DNA of 64,000 nucleotides from Ruegeria sp. R14_0. GTDB lineage: Bacteria; Pseudomonadota; Alphaproteobacteria; Rhodobacterales; Rhodobacteraceae. The notes below the pieces were generated by a model. It ran no database searches. It was given only the letters and a program-made list of their open reading frames with translations, and was not told where the DNA came from. Location: contig NZ_JAGHRC010000001.1 in assembly GCF_017743975.1 (NCBI RefSeq), forward strand, positions 558,001-622,000, given 5' to 3'. Each line of letters opens with the position of its first letter. The stretch's first letter is position 1. This document shows positions 33,404 to 41,797 of this stretch, in pieces. Position numbers and translations under genes: made by a program.

Positions 33404-36189
33404 GCGGGCCTCTTTCCATTCAGCGGCTGCCCCGTGCCTTCGATCCGGCGCTCGGCGATGAGGCGCGAACAGCGGTCGGCGGTATTACCTCCGAACAGGG
33501 AGAGTTGATCGCTGGCGCGGCAGGATCCAGTCCCTATTTGAAAAGTTTGATTGACCGAGAGAAGGAGTGGTTGGCCTCGGCTCTGCAGCAGCCCGACGAT
33601 GCGCTGGCTGACGTCCTACAAGCGGCGCGGGATCTGCCGCCGGATCAATTGAAGCCGGGATTGCGGCTGGCCAAACGGCGCATGGCGTTGTTGACCGCTC
33701 TGGCAGATCTGGCTGGTGCGTGGCCATTGGAAAAGGTGACTGCGGCGCTGACGGATTTCGGCGCTCTGGCTGCGGATGTGGCGGCCAAGGCCGAAATCGC
33801 CACCCTGATCCGGCGTGGTAAACTGCCGGGGATGGGGCCGGAGGATGTCGAAACCGCCGCCGGGATGATCATCCTGGCGATGGGCAAGATGGGCGCGCAT
33901 GAGCTGAACTACAGCTCGGATATCGACTTGATTGTCTTGTTCGATGAGACGCGCTTTGATCCGGATGACTTTTACGACGCGCGGCACGGTATGGTGCGAG
34001 CGACGCGGAATTTCTGCGCCACGCTCAGCGATAAGACGGCGGACGGGTACGTGTTCCGGACCGATCTCCGCTTGCGCCCCGATCCAGCCGTAACGCCGGT
34101 GTGCATGGCGGCTGAGGCGGCCGAGCGGTACTATGAAAGTCTGGGGCGCACTTGGGAACGTGCGGCCTATATCAAAGCGCGCCCCTGCGCAGGGGATATC
34201 GAGGCGGGTGAGCGGTTTCTGGACACGCTGCGCCCCTTTGTCTGGCGGCGGCATCTGGATTTTGCGGCCATTCAGGACGCTCACGACATGCGGCTGCGTA
34301 TTCGTGAGAACAAGGGAACGGGTGGTGCGCTGACCATTCCGGGCCATGACATGAAACTGGGGCAGGGCGGCATTCGTGAGATCGAGTTCTTTACCCAGAC
34401 CCGTCAGTTGATTGCCGGCGGCCGCGACCCTGACCTGCGTGTGCGTGGAACGGTGCCGGGATTGGCGGCACTGGCCGAAAAGGGATGGGTTCCGCAGGAC
34501 GTCGCCGAAAAGCTGACCGATCATTACCGCGCCCATCGCGAGGTCGAGCACCGCATACAGATGGTCCACGACGCCCAGACTCACAAGGTGCCGCAATCGC
34601 CGGATGGGATTGAACGCGTCGCCTGCCTGATGGGCATCGACGCGACCCAACTGACCGACGACCTGACCCGCCGCCTGACAGAAGTGCACGAACTGACCGA
34701 GGGGTTTTTCGCCCCGGGCGCCTCGGCTCCGACGGGGGGTCCAGCTGTGGAATTCGACCAAAAGATTATGGCTCGCTGGACGACATACCCCGCCTTGCGC
34801 TCGCAACGCGGCGCGCGGATATTCGAACGCCTCAAGCCGGAATTGCTGTCGCGCCTTGCCAAGACCGCCCAACCGGACGAGGCGCTGCGTGCGCTGGACG
34901 GCTTTCTGTCCGGCTTGCCCGCAGGGGTACAGCTGTTTTCCCTGTTCGAGGCCAACCCCCATCTGATCGACCTGCTGATCGACATCGTCGGCACGTCTCA
35001 CGCTCTGGCCGCGCACTTGTCGCGCAATGCCTCGGTGTTTGACGCGGTGATCGGCGGCAGTTTCTTCTCTGATTGGCCGGGGCAGGCCGCATTGCAGGCA
35101 GATTTGGATGAGGCGCTGTCACAAGAAACCGACTACGAAAGCCAGTTGGATTTGGCCCGCCGCTGGTGCAAGGAATGGCACTTTCGCGTCGGGGTCCACC
35201 ACCTGCGCGGCCTGATCGACGGCGAACGGGCCGGTCAGCAATATGCAGAACTGGCCAGCGCGGTGATTGCCGCCATCCTGCCGCGTGTGTCTGATCAGTT
35301 TGCCCTGAAACACGGTCCTGCTCCGGGACGTGGTGCAACCGTGCTGGGCATGGGGTCACTTGGGGCCGGGCGGATCAACTCGCAATCCGATCTGGATATG
35401 ATCGTGATTTACGACCCATTGGATCAGGAGATGTCGGACGGACCACGCCCTTTGGCCACGCGCACTTACTACGCGCGCTTCACACAGGCGCTGATCACGG
35501 CACTGTCTGCGCCCATGTCGCAGGGGCGGCTCTACGAGGTCGATATGCGCTTGCGCCCCTCTGGCAATCAGGGGCCCGTTGCGACCAGCTGGGCGAGCTT
35601 TACCAACTATCAGCAAAACGAGGCTTGGGTGTGGGAGCATCTCGCCCTGACGCGGGCCCGCGTGGTTGCGGGTGAGGCCAGCCTGGCCACTGATATTGAG
35701 GCATTCCGCGAGAGTTTCCTGTCTCAGCCCCGGGACCATCACAAAGTGCTGCGCGAAGTTGCCGAGATGCGGGCGCGTCTGGCTGCTGCCAAGTCTCCGG
35801 CCGGGATTTGGGACGCCAAGAACGGCCCCGGCCGAATGATGGACATCGAACTTATCGCCGAAACCGGCGCTCTGCTGTCCGGTAATCCGCAGCGCGATGT
35901 CCATTCCGGCCTGGACGGTGCCGTCGCTGCCGGGTTGCTCGACGTCGCGCAGGCACAAACCCTAAAGGCGTGTTATGACCTATGCTGGTCCGTGCAATGC
36001 GCCGCGCGCCTGTTGTCCGGCAAGGTCATCGAAGCCGACAAGATCGGCGAGGGTGGGTCGGCCTTCCTGTGTCGTGCCACAGGCTTTGAACAGGTCGAAC
36101 AACTGCAGGGCGCGCTGCAGGAGAGTTACGACACAGCTGCCCAGATCATCGGCAGCGTGATCAAGGGGAAAGATGATGGCGCAGAGTAA
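33400..36189 (+). CDS. glnE: Bifunctional glutamine synthetase adenylyltransferase/deadenylase
   Basis: GlnE adenylylates glutamine synthetase when nitrogen is plentiful and removes the AMP when it is scarce, under PII control. The 929-residue protein has two nucleotidyltransferase domains, each with its metal-binding aspartate pair: SSDIDLIVLFD in the N-terminal (deadenylase) half near residue 180, and SQSDLDMIVIYD in the C-terminal (adenylase) half near 665. The helical linkers and GlnD-type helical domain have the usual length. The ATG overlaps the stop of the DUF4440 gene; a small ORF overlaps its 3' end. Upstream dyads may control the operon. Confidence 0.95.
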   Translation: MSGPLSIQRLPRAFDPALGDEARTAVGGITSEQGELIAGAAGSSPYLKSLIDREKEWLASALQQPDDALADVLQAARDLPPDQLKPGLRLAKRRMALLTALADLAGAWPLEKVTAALTDFGALAADVAAKAEIATLIRRGKLPGMGPEDVETAAGMIILAMGKMGAHELNYSSDIDLIVLFDETRFDPDDFYDARHGMVRATRNFCATLSDKTADGYVFRTDLRLRPDPAVTPVCMAAEAAERYYESLGRTWERAAYIKARPCAGDIEAGERFLDTLRPFVWRRHLDFAAIQDAHDMRLRIRENKGTGGALTIPGHDMKLGQGGIREIEFFTQTRQLIAGGRDPDLRVRGTVPGLAALAEKGWVPQDVAEKLTDHYRAHREVEHRIQMVHDAQTHKVPQSPDGIERVACLMGIDATQLTDDLTRRLTEVHELTEGFFAPGASAPTGGPAVEFDQKIMARWTTYPALRSQRGARIFERLKPELLSRLAKTAQPDEALRALDGFLSGLPAGVQLFSLFEANPHLIDLLIDIVGTSHALAAHLSRNASVFDAVIGGSFFSDWPGQAALQADLDEALSQETDYESQLDLARRWCKEWHFRVGVHHLRGLIDGERAGQQYAELASAVIAAILPRVSDQFALKHGPAPGRGATVLGMGSLGAGRINSQSDLDMIVIYDPLDQEMSDGPRPLATRTYYARFTQALITALSAPMSQGRLYEVDMRLRPSGNQGPVATSWASFTNYQQNEAWVWEHLALTRARVVAGEASLATDIEAFRESFLSQPRDHHKVLREVAEMRARLAAAKSPAGIWDAKNGPGRMMDIELIAETGALLSGNPQRDVHSGLDGAVAAGLLDVAQAQTLKACYDLCWSVQCAARLLSGKVIEADKIGEGGSAFLCRATGFEQVEQLQGALQESYDTAAQIIGSVIKGKDDGAE

Positions 36190-36448
36190 AGATCCAAACG
36201 ATCACAAGGGGTTGATCCGCGAAGCTTATCGGATCGACGGGATCACTCTGCCCGAGTGCCGCAGTATCTTTTTGGATTGGGCGCTGAGCCTGCCACCCGA
36301 ACGGGATCAGGCGCAGGCGTTGGTTGACCTTCACACCGCGTATTCTCAGCAAGCGGCTGATCATCCGATGACCCAGGTGCTGGCCGAAGGGCTGCAATCC
36401 GCCAAAGCACCCAAACGCCGGGGCGGTTGGCGCTCGCGCGACCGCTAG
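36176..36448 (+). CDS. Small conserved hypothetical protein overlapping the glnE 3' end
   Basis: The 90-residue frame overlaps the last 14 bases of glnE and is preceded by AAGGGGAAAG. A second in-frame ATG three bases upstream (36173) is equally possible. The sequence is charged, with DHKGLIREAYRIDGITLPECRSIF and a basic RRGGWRSRD tail; there is no signal peptide or membrane segment. The FLDWALSLPPERDQAQALVDL section is predicted helical. I do not recognise a family. Coupling to glnE by overlap argues that it is expressed; a role in nitrogen control would be guesswork. Confidence 0.7.
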   Translation: MAQSKDPNDHKGLIREAYRIDGITLPECRSIFLDWALSLPPERDQAQALVDLHTAYSQQAADHPMTQVLAEGLQSAKAPKRRGGWRSRDR

Positions 36449-36486
36449 GGCTTTTCCCTCGGGGCGTTCGCGACTATGAGGGCGTC

Positions 36487-37689
36487 ATGACCCAATCTGC
36501 CGACCGTCCCCGTATCCGCCTGAAACCCAAAGCCAATGCGCGCGGCCTGCGCCATGGGTTTCCCTGGGTTTATGCCAACGACATCGTCACCGACCGGCGG
36601 ACCCGCAAAATCCCTGCAGGGGCGCTGGCGGTGCTGGAAGACGACAAACGCGCGCCGATTGCTTTGGTCGCCGTGAACCCCGAGTCCAAGATCATGTGCC
36701 GTGTGCTGGACCGTGATCTGGACGCGCAACTGGATGCAGCTTGGTTCGAGACCCGCCTGCGCCGAGCGCTTGAGATGCGCGAGCGTCTGTTCGACGCGCC
36801 ATACTACCGCCTGATCCACGCCGAGGCGGACGGCTTTCCGGGCGTCATCATCGACCGATTCGGTGATGCCTGCGTGATCCAGCCCAACGCAGCCTGGGCC
36901 GAGGCGCACCTGGACAAGCTGACCGACGCGCTGGTTGCTGTGACCGGAGTGACAACCGTTCTGAAAAACGCATCGGGCCGAACCCGTGGGCTTGAAGGGC
37001 TGGATGACGAGAGTGTCACCCTACGCGGCACAGCGCCGGACGCACCGCTTTCCGTGCCCATGAACGGGGCAACCTATATGGCTGACCTGACAGGGGGGCA
37101 GAAAACCGGTCTGTTCTACGACCAACGCCCCAATCACGCCTTTGCAGCGCGGCTGGTCCAACCGGGTGCGCATGTTCTGGACGTCTTCAGCCATGTGGGC
37201 GGTTTCGGACTGGCCATGCTGGCGGGCGGCGCGGGGCAGGCGCTGTCGGTCGACGGCTCGGACGCTGCATTGGCGCTTGCGACAGAGGGCGCAGAGGCCT
37301 CTGGTTTCGCGGACAAGTTCCAAACCCGCCAAGGCGATGCGTTCGACGTTCTGACCCAGCTTGGCCAAGAGGGCGCACAGTTCGACTTGGTCATCTGCGA
37401 CCCGCCAGCCTTTGCGCCCTCAAAACAGGCGCTGGACGCGGGCCTGCGCGCCTATGAACGGATCGCACGCCTAGCCGCACCGCTGGTCAAACCAGGCGGC
37501 TATCTGGGTCTGTGTTCCTGTTCGCATGCGGCAGATCTTGGTCGGTTCCGGGATGCATCCTCGCGCGGGATCGGTCGCGCCGGACGACAGGCGCAATTGA
37601 TCCACACCGGGTTCGCCGGGCCCGACCACCCGCAATTGCCGCAACTGGCAGAAAGCGGATACCTCAAAGCCGTGTTCTACCGTCTGTGA
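36487..37689 (+). CDS. Class I SAM-dependent rRNA methyltransferase (RlmI-like, PUA domain)
   Basis: This 400-residue protein has an N-terminal PUA domain (about 5-80, with RLKPKANARGLRHGFPWVYANDI) and a Rossmann methyltransferase domain (about 200-390) with LDVFSHVGGFGLAMLAGGAG as the SAM motif and ICDPPAFAPSK as the catalytic DPPAF motif. The family makes 5-methylcytosine in 23S rRNA (C1962 for RlmI). The CSCSH segment near 345 is typical. The ATG at 36487 is preferred over an upstream reading through the intergenic gap. Its stop overlaps the start of the PIN-domain gene in GTGA. The exact target base is inferred. Confidence 0.85.
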   Translation: MTQSADRPRIRLKPKANARGLRHGFPWVYANDIVTDRRTRKIPAGALAVLEDDKRAPIALVAVNPESKIMCRVLDRDLDAQLDAAWFETRLRRALEMRERLFDAPYYRLIHAEADGFPGVIIDRFGDACVIQPNAAWAEAHLDKLTDALVAVTGVTTVLKNASGRTRGLEGLDDESVTLRGTAPDAPLSVPMNGATYMADLTGGQKTGLFYDQRPNHAFAARLVQPGAHVLDVFSHVGGFGLAMLAGGAGQALSVDGSDAALALATEGAEASGFADKFQTRQGDAFDVLTQLGQEGAQFDLVICDPPAFAPSKQALDAGLRAYERIARLAAPLVKPGGYLGLCSCSHAADLGRFRDASSRGIGRAGRQAQLIHTGFAGPDHPQLPQLAESGYLKAVFYRL

Positions 37690-38228
37690 AGGCGGTTCTG
37701 GATACCTGCGTCATCTATCCCACGGTGATGCGAGAGATGCTGCTGGGCACAGCCAAACTGGGCCATTTCACGCCCGTTTGGTCCGCGCGCATCCTCGAAG
37801 AATGGGCCCGGGCCGCGCGCAAGCTTGGCCCCGCGGGCGAGGCGCAGGCCCGTGCCGAAATCGCGCTGGCCCAAGCCAATTGGCCAAAGGCACAGCACCC
37901 AGCAGCTGAAAATCTGGAACAGCGCCTCTGGTTGCCGGACAGCGCTGATATTCATGTTCTGGCAACAGCGGTCGCGTCGTCCGCTGACATGATCGTCACT
38001 GTTAACGCCAAGGATTTCCCCAAGAATATTCTGGCCGAAGAAGGGCTGGATCGTCGCGACCCCGACAGCCTGCTGCATGGGTTTTGGCAATCCGACCCAG
38101 AGGGCATGAGCGACACAGCAAACCGTGTCCTGACCGAGGCCAACCGCCTGTCAGGCGATCATTGGACGCTGCGTGCGCTGATGAAAAAAGCCCGCCTCCC
38201 ACGTCTTGGCAAAGCGCTGTCTGCATAA
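37686..38228 (+). CDS. PIN-domain protein (putative ribonuclease)
   Basis: This 180-residue protein begins directly with the PIN fold, VKAVLDTCVIYPTVMRE, with the first catalytic Asp, and has further acidic positions in LPDSADIHVLATAVASSADMIVTVNAKDFP. The start is GTG at 37686, overlapping the TGA of the methyltransferase gene by three bases. PIN proteins are often toxins of VapBC pairs, but no small antitoxin gene is next to this one. The C-terminal extension (about 125-180) is basic and helical. It is probably a translationally coupled partner of the rRNA methyltransferase. Confidence 0.8.
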   Translation: MKAVLDTCVIYPTVMREMLLGTAKLGHFTPVWSARILEEWARAARKLGPAGEAQARAEIALAQANWPKAQHPAAENLEQRLWLPDSADIHVLATAVASSADMIVTVNAKDFPKNILAEEGLDRRDPDSLLHGFWQSDPEGMSDTANRVLTEANRLSGDHWTLRALMKKARLPRLGKALSA

Positions 38229-38239
38229 GCGGGATCCAA

Positions 38240-38289
38240 CTTCATCTGGCTAAAAATATTCCGGAGAGCGCGAGAGGCTGGCCTCTCGC
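38240..38289 (-). repeat. 3'-end repeat element after the M48 protease gene, minus orientation
   Basis: Read on the minus strand, eleven bases after the protease stop is a perfect nine-base hairpin GCGAGAGGC-ca-GCCTCTCGC (38289-38270), then the core CCGGAATATTTTTAG and CCAGATGAAG (38264-38240). It follows the same gene-hairpin-core order as the other copies, although the neighbouring PIN gene runs in the opposite direction. Confidence 0.75.
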
Positions 38290-38299
38290 TGCGCAGACA

Positions 38300-38986
38300 T
38301 CAGCCACGGCTCCAACGCTGCTCAAGCGCTTCCAACGCCGCAATCCGTTCATCGGTTTTGGGATGGCTCATCAGCCATGCGGGCACAACGCCAGCGCGCT
38401 GCTCGGTCAGGTCTTCCAGCTTGTGAAACAGCGACTTCTGAGGCCCGATCCCAATCCCGGCTTTGGTTAGCAAGGCAGCGGCATACTCATCGGCCTCGTA
38501 CTCATCGCCACGTGACAGGCGCGACGCCAGCAGATGTGTCAGCATATTCGCGATCCACGCGCCGATGAACGGAATGAAACGGTTCATCAACATCATCAAT
38601 GCCGTCCGCAAGGCGTTCTGGCCCGAAAAATCGATCATCCTGCGCCGCGCATGCCCCAGCGCCACATGCCCCAATTCGTGTGCGATCACGCTGGCCATCT
38701 CCTCGGCCGAGACCTCGCCGCTGCGAAACTTGCGATAAAAACCCCGCGTGATGAAAATACGCCCATCCGGGGCTGCCAGGCCGTTCACCGGGTCAATCTC
38801 GTAGATATAAACCGGCACTCGATCTATCCCAAGCGCAGCCGCCAAACGGTCGGTCATCCGCTTCAGGTCAGGGTCGGCCAGTTCGGTGGATTTCTCATCC
38901 AGTTCCCGATGGGTGCGCCAGACAGAGATCCGGTACATCACGACGGCATAGGCGATGGCCAGCAGAATAGGTGTCAGGCGAAGCAT
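38300..38986 (-). CDS. M48 family membrane metalloprotease (HtpX-like)
   Basis: This 228-residue protein has one N-terminal membrane anchor (about 3-22), an M48 protease domain with HELGH at 103-107 and the third ligand region RGDEYEADEYAAALL near 165. It is shorter than E. coli HtpX (about 290) and resembles the compact zinc proteases of the BepA/Oma1 side of the family, but without TPR repeats. The active site is probably periplasmic, following one membrane crossing. Together with 8463-9821 it makes two M48 proteases in this window. A repeat element ends the gene. Confidence 0.85.
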   Translation of the reverse strand: MLRLTPILLAIAYAVVMYRISVWRTHRELDEKSTELADPDLKRMTDRLAAALGIDRVPVYIYEIDPVNGLAAPDGRIFITRGFYRKFRSGEVSAEEMASVIAHELGHVALGHARRRMIDFSGQNALRTALMMLMNRFIPFIGAWIANMLTHLLASRLSRGDEYEADEYAAALLTKAGIGIGPQKSLFHKLEDLTEQRAGVVPAWLMSHPKTDERIAALEALEQRWSRG

Positions 38987-39112
38987 AGTCTAAATATGGT
39001 TCCGGGCAGGGGGATAGGCAACCGGGCCTGACAATTTGTGACCTACGGTCCCAATCCTGCCAAACTTCACGCATAGAGTGAATTTAGTTTCGCATTTTCA
39101 ACAAGGTTTGAC

Positions 39113-39634
39113 ATGAAGAACATCTCATTTCGCGCATTTAAATTCGGGCTGCGGGCACAGGGAAAATACGCAATTCTGGTCTCTGCGTTGCTGCTGGCCG
39201 GTTTGATCAACGGGCTACCTGAGGGGCACAGCATCGGTTATCCGGTGGTCTGCTTGATACTAGCGGCCTTTTGCGGAATTGTTATGGGAATACCGCGGTT
39301 TACCCCGTCCTGGTTGTCCGATCCCAAAGGCATTCTGAGGGGCGGTTGTGTCTTCATCCTGTCCAGCGTGGTGCTTATTCTCTATATCGTTGTCGGCATG
39401 CTGTCCGTTGTGGTTTGGGAAATCCCAGAGCCGCTTTCCAGATCTCTGGCGATGTTGGCCTGTTTGCCGACAGTTTTGTTCACGAACATATTCGGATGGT
39501 CCGCGCTGATCTACGGCATCCTGCCGGACCCGGATCAACCCGGTCCCCGAGCGCGCTCTGCCGCACCACCCGCGACTGAGCCTGCTGCTGATGTTGATCT
39601 GCGCAATCTGCGCCATTCCCGAATGAGCCGCTGA
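39113..39634 (+). CDS. Hypothetical membrane protein with four predicted helices
   Basis: The 173-residue protein shows four hydrophobic segments (about 18-36, 42-60, 78-103 and 108-135), then a Pro/Ala-rich cytoplasmic tail with arginines. I do not recognise a family. The start ATG follows a 126-base gap with no strong ribosome site (AACAAGG). Codon use is like its neighbours. It lies alone before the PAQR gene in the same direction, 129 bases away, so cotranscription is uncertain. Confidence 0.6.
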   Translation: MKNISFRAFKFGLRAQGKYAILVSALLLAGLINGLPEGHSIGYPVVCLILAAFCGIVMGIPRFTPSWLSDPKGILRGGCVFILSSVVLILYIVVGMLSVVVWEIPEPLSRSLAMLACLPTVLFTNIFGWSALIYGILPDPDQPGPRARSAAPPATEPAADVDLRNLRHSRMSR

Positions 39635-39763
39635 ACTGATCGCCGCGCAGGCGCCGGTCTCGTCTGCGCGGCCCTACCTCACAGCGATCAATATGTCGTC
39701 ACAGTGTGAAACACTGGGGCCGTCAGCCTTGCCGCATAGGGGGCCGCGCAATAGCTTTGTGTT

Positions 39764-40432
39764 ATGTGGTCTTCTGCCGATATCCGCCCGGCCTACAGCC
39801 GCGCAGAGCGCATCAGTGATGGTGTGGTGCATGTGATCGGAATCGCAGCGGCAATCATCGCCGTCCCGTGCCTGATCGCGCTGACGGCCCAATACCGGAC
39901 GGAACCCGCTGTGGTTTTAGGGGCCTCGGTTTATGGGTTTACGCTGCTTTTGATGCTGTCCTTCTCGGCGCTGTACAACATGGTGGAGTCCGACAGGTGG
40001 GGATACCTGTTGCAGCGGCTCGATCATTCAGGAATTTACGTCAAAATTGCAGGCACTTACACGCCTTTCATCATGCTTTCCGGAGCGCCCGCGACGGGCC
40101 TTTTGATCGGTCTTTGGTCGTCAGCAACGCTTGGATCAGTTCTGAAGATGATCGACCCGCATCGGTTCCGCTGGATCGGCTTGGCGCTGTACGTGTTGAT
40201 GGGTTGGGCTGCCGTTTGGGCGGGGCATTCGCTGCTGGCTGATCTGTCGCAACCCGTCGTGGTGCTGATGATCACGGGTGGTATCGTCTACACAGCGGGT
40301 ATTGCTTTCTATCTGTCGGACTGGCTGCCGTTCCACAACACGATCTGGCATGTCTTCGTTTTGACCGGCAGTGTGTTGTTTTTCCTTGCGGTTTCGTTCC
40401 GCATCGCCTGGGCGCCGGTCCTACAGATCTAA
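39764..40432 (+). CDS. PAQR/hemolysin III family membrane protein
   Basis: The 222-residue protein has seven predicted membrane segments, as in the PAQR family (adiponectin receptor and YqfA/HlyIII). Family signposts are the N-terminal SRAERISDGVVHVIG, the SALYNMVES segment, LDHSGIYVKIAGTYTPF and the C-terminal PFHNTIWHVFVLTGS; the histidines are the usual metal ligands. Most bacterial members have no proven haemolytic activity. Its stop is three bases from the stop of the convergent VWA-protein gene. Confidence 0.88.
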   Translation: MWSSADIRPAYSRAERISDGVVHVIGIAAAIIAVPCLIALTAQYRTEPAVVLGASVYGFTLLLMLSFSALYNMVESDRWGYLLQRLDHSGIYVKIAGTYTPFIMLSGAPATGLLIGLWSSATLGSVLKMIDPHRFRWIGLALYVLMGWAAVWAGHSLLADLSQPVVVLMITGGIVYTAGIAFYLSDWLPFHNTIWHVFVLTGSVLFFLAVSFRIAWAPVLQI

Positions 40433-40435
40433 GCC

Positions 40436-41620
40436 TCAGCGGGTCAGTTCGCGCATACCTTGTTCCAGCCCGGCCAGCGTCATCGGAACCATGCGGTCCT
40501 CGAAAATCTCGCGGATCATGCTGATGGAATGGGTGTATTCCCAGTATTTTTCAGGCACCGGGTTGATCCACAGGTTCGACGTCCACTGTTCGCGCGCGCG
40601 CTGCAGCCAGACCTGACCGGCCTCTTGGTTCCAGTGCTCATTCGCGCCGCCGGGGTAGGCGATCTCATAAGGGCTCATCGAGGCGTCGCCGACGAAGATA
40701 CACTTATAGTCCGGTCCATATGTATGCAGCACCTCGTGGGTAGAGGTCTGCTGATCCCAGCGGCGGACGTTGTCGCGCCAGACGCCTTCATACAGGCAGT
40801 TGTGAAAGTAGTAGTATTCCAAATGCTTGAATTCGGTCCGTGCGGCCGAAAAAAGCTCTTCCACGACCTTGATATGCGGGTCCATTGATCCGCCGACATC
40901 CAGAAACAGCAGCACTTTGACCGCGTTGTGGCGTTCGGGACGTGTTTTGACATCCAGATAGCCGTGTTCTGCGGTGGCGCGGATGGTACCATCCAGATCA
41001 AGCTCATCCGCCGCGCCCTCGCGTGCCCAGCGGCGCAGGCGCTTCAGCGCCACTTTGATGTTGCGCGTCCCAAGCTCAACGGTGTCGTCCAAGTTCTTGA
41101 ATTCACGCTTGTCCCAGACCTTGACCGCGCGCTGATGGCGGCTTTCCTTCTGGCCAATCCGAACACCTTCAGGGTTGTAGCCATAAGCCCCGAACGGAGA
41201 CGTTCCCGCAGTACCAATCCACTTGTTGCCGCCCTGGTGGCGACCTTCCTGATCCTTGAGACGCTCGCGCAGCGTTTCCATAAGCTTGTCAAAGCCGCCC
41301 ATGGCTTCGATCTCGGCCTTTTCCTCGTCAGACAGGTGTTTTTCGGCCATCTTCGCCAGCCATTCGGCGGGTATGTCGACAGCTTCGAGCACTTGGTCGA
41401 AGCTGATCTCTTCCAGACCTTTGAAACTGGCGGCAAAAGCCTGATCGAACTTATCAATATTGCGTTCGTCCTTCACCATCGACACACGGGCGAGGTAATA
41501 GAACGCCTCGACATCATAGGTGGCCAGGCCCTTTTTCATCCCTTCCAGAAAGGTCAGGTACTCGCGCAGCGAGACCGGGATTCCTGCTTTGCGGAGGTTC
41601 TCAAAAAAGGGCAGAAACAT
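40436..41620 (-). CDS. VWA-domain protein, CoxE-like partner of a MoxR ATPase
   Basis: This 394-residue cytoplasmic protein has an N-terminal helical region (about 1-125, with LREYLTFLEGMKKGL), a linker and a von Willebrand A domain (about 232-390). The MIDAS motif reads D241-V-G-G-S245 (FLDVGGSMDPH); the classical motif is DxSxS, so the first serine is glycine, as commonly seen in this family. CoxE-like VWA proteins work with MoxR ATPases in metal insertion or complex assembly, as in CO dehydrogenase and nitric oxide reductase maturation. Here the moxR gene lies 2 kb upstream in the same direction. GAAACAT precedes a start three bases after the small membrane-protein gene, so the two are coupled. 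Confidence 0.85.
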   Translation of the reverse strand: MFLPFFENLRKAGIPVSLREYLTFLEGMKKGLATYDVEAFYYLARVSMVKDERNIDKFDQAFAASFKGLEEISFDQVLEAVDIPAEWLAKMAEKHLSDEEKAEIEAMGGFDKLMETLRERLKDQEGRHQGGNKWIGTAGTSPFGAYGYNPEGVRIGQKESRHQRAVKVWDKREFKNLDDTVELGTRNIKVALKRLRRWAREGAADELDLDGTIRATAEHGYLDVKTRPERHNAVKVLLFLDVGGSMDPHIKVVEELFSAARTEFKHLEYYYFHNCLYEGVWRDNVRRWDQQTSTHEVLHTYGPDYKCIFVGDASMSPYEIAYPGGANEHWNQEAGQVWLQRAREQWTSNLWINPVPEKYWEYTHSISMIREIFEDRMVPMTLAGLEQGMRELTR

Positions 41621-41623
41621 CGC

Positions 41624-41794
41624 TTATACCACCAGTCGAACAAGGATGAGCGACAGGATGAGGCCAACAAGCGCAAAGGCGATGCCGTACCCTGCCGCGT
41701 ATTGGGCCATATCCGCGCCGCTGCCATTGCGTTTGCGTGCCGCCAGCGCCCCCAGGATTGCCCCCAGAATTGCCATTCCCAATACTACGACCAT
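41624..41794 (-). CDS. Small membrane protein of 56 residues within the MoxR/VWA cluster
   Basis: The frame encodes MVVVLGMAILGAILGALAARK, a short polar stretch, then a second hydrophobic segment (GIAFALVGLILSLILVRLVV). It begins three bases after the lipoprotein gene stop and ends three bases before the VWA gene start, so it is fixed in a tight translational series. Two membrane helices with a short positive loop (RKRNG) are predicted. It is below the usual length cut-off and has no recognisable family. Confidence 0.72.
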   Translation of the reverse strand: MVVVLGMAILGAILGALAARKRNGSGADMAQYAAGYGIAFALVGLILSLILVRLVV

Positions 41795-41797
41795 GCG

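Noticed and set aside
33616..35016. 466-codon frame opposite glnE
   Set aside because: Shadow frame of a large GC-rich gene, without start signals or homology.
37686..38228. VapBC toxin-antitoxin module
   Set aside because: The gene before the PIN gene is an rRNA methyltransferase and no small antitoxin frame lies on either side.
39764..40432. Haemolysin function for the PAQR protein
   Set aside because: The name is historical; most bacterial members have no demonstrated haemolytic activity.
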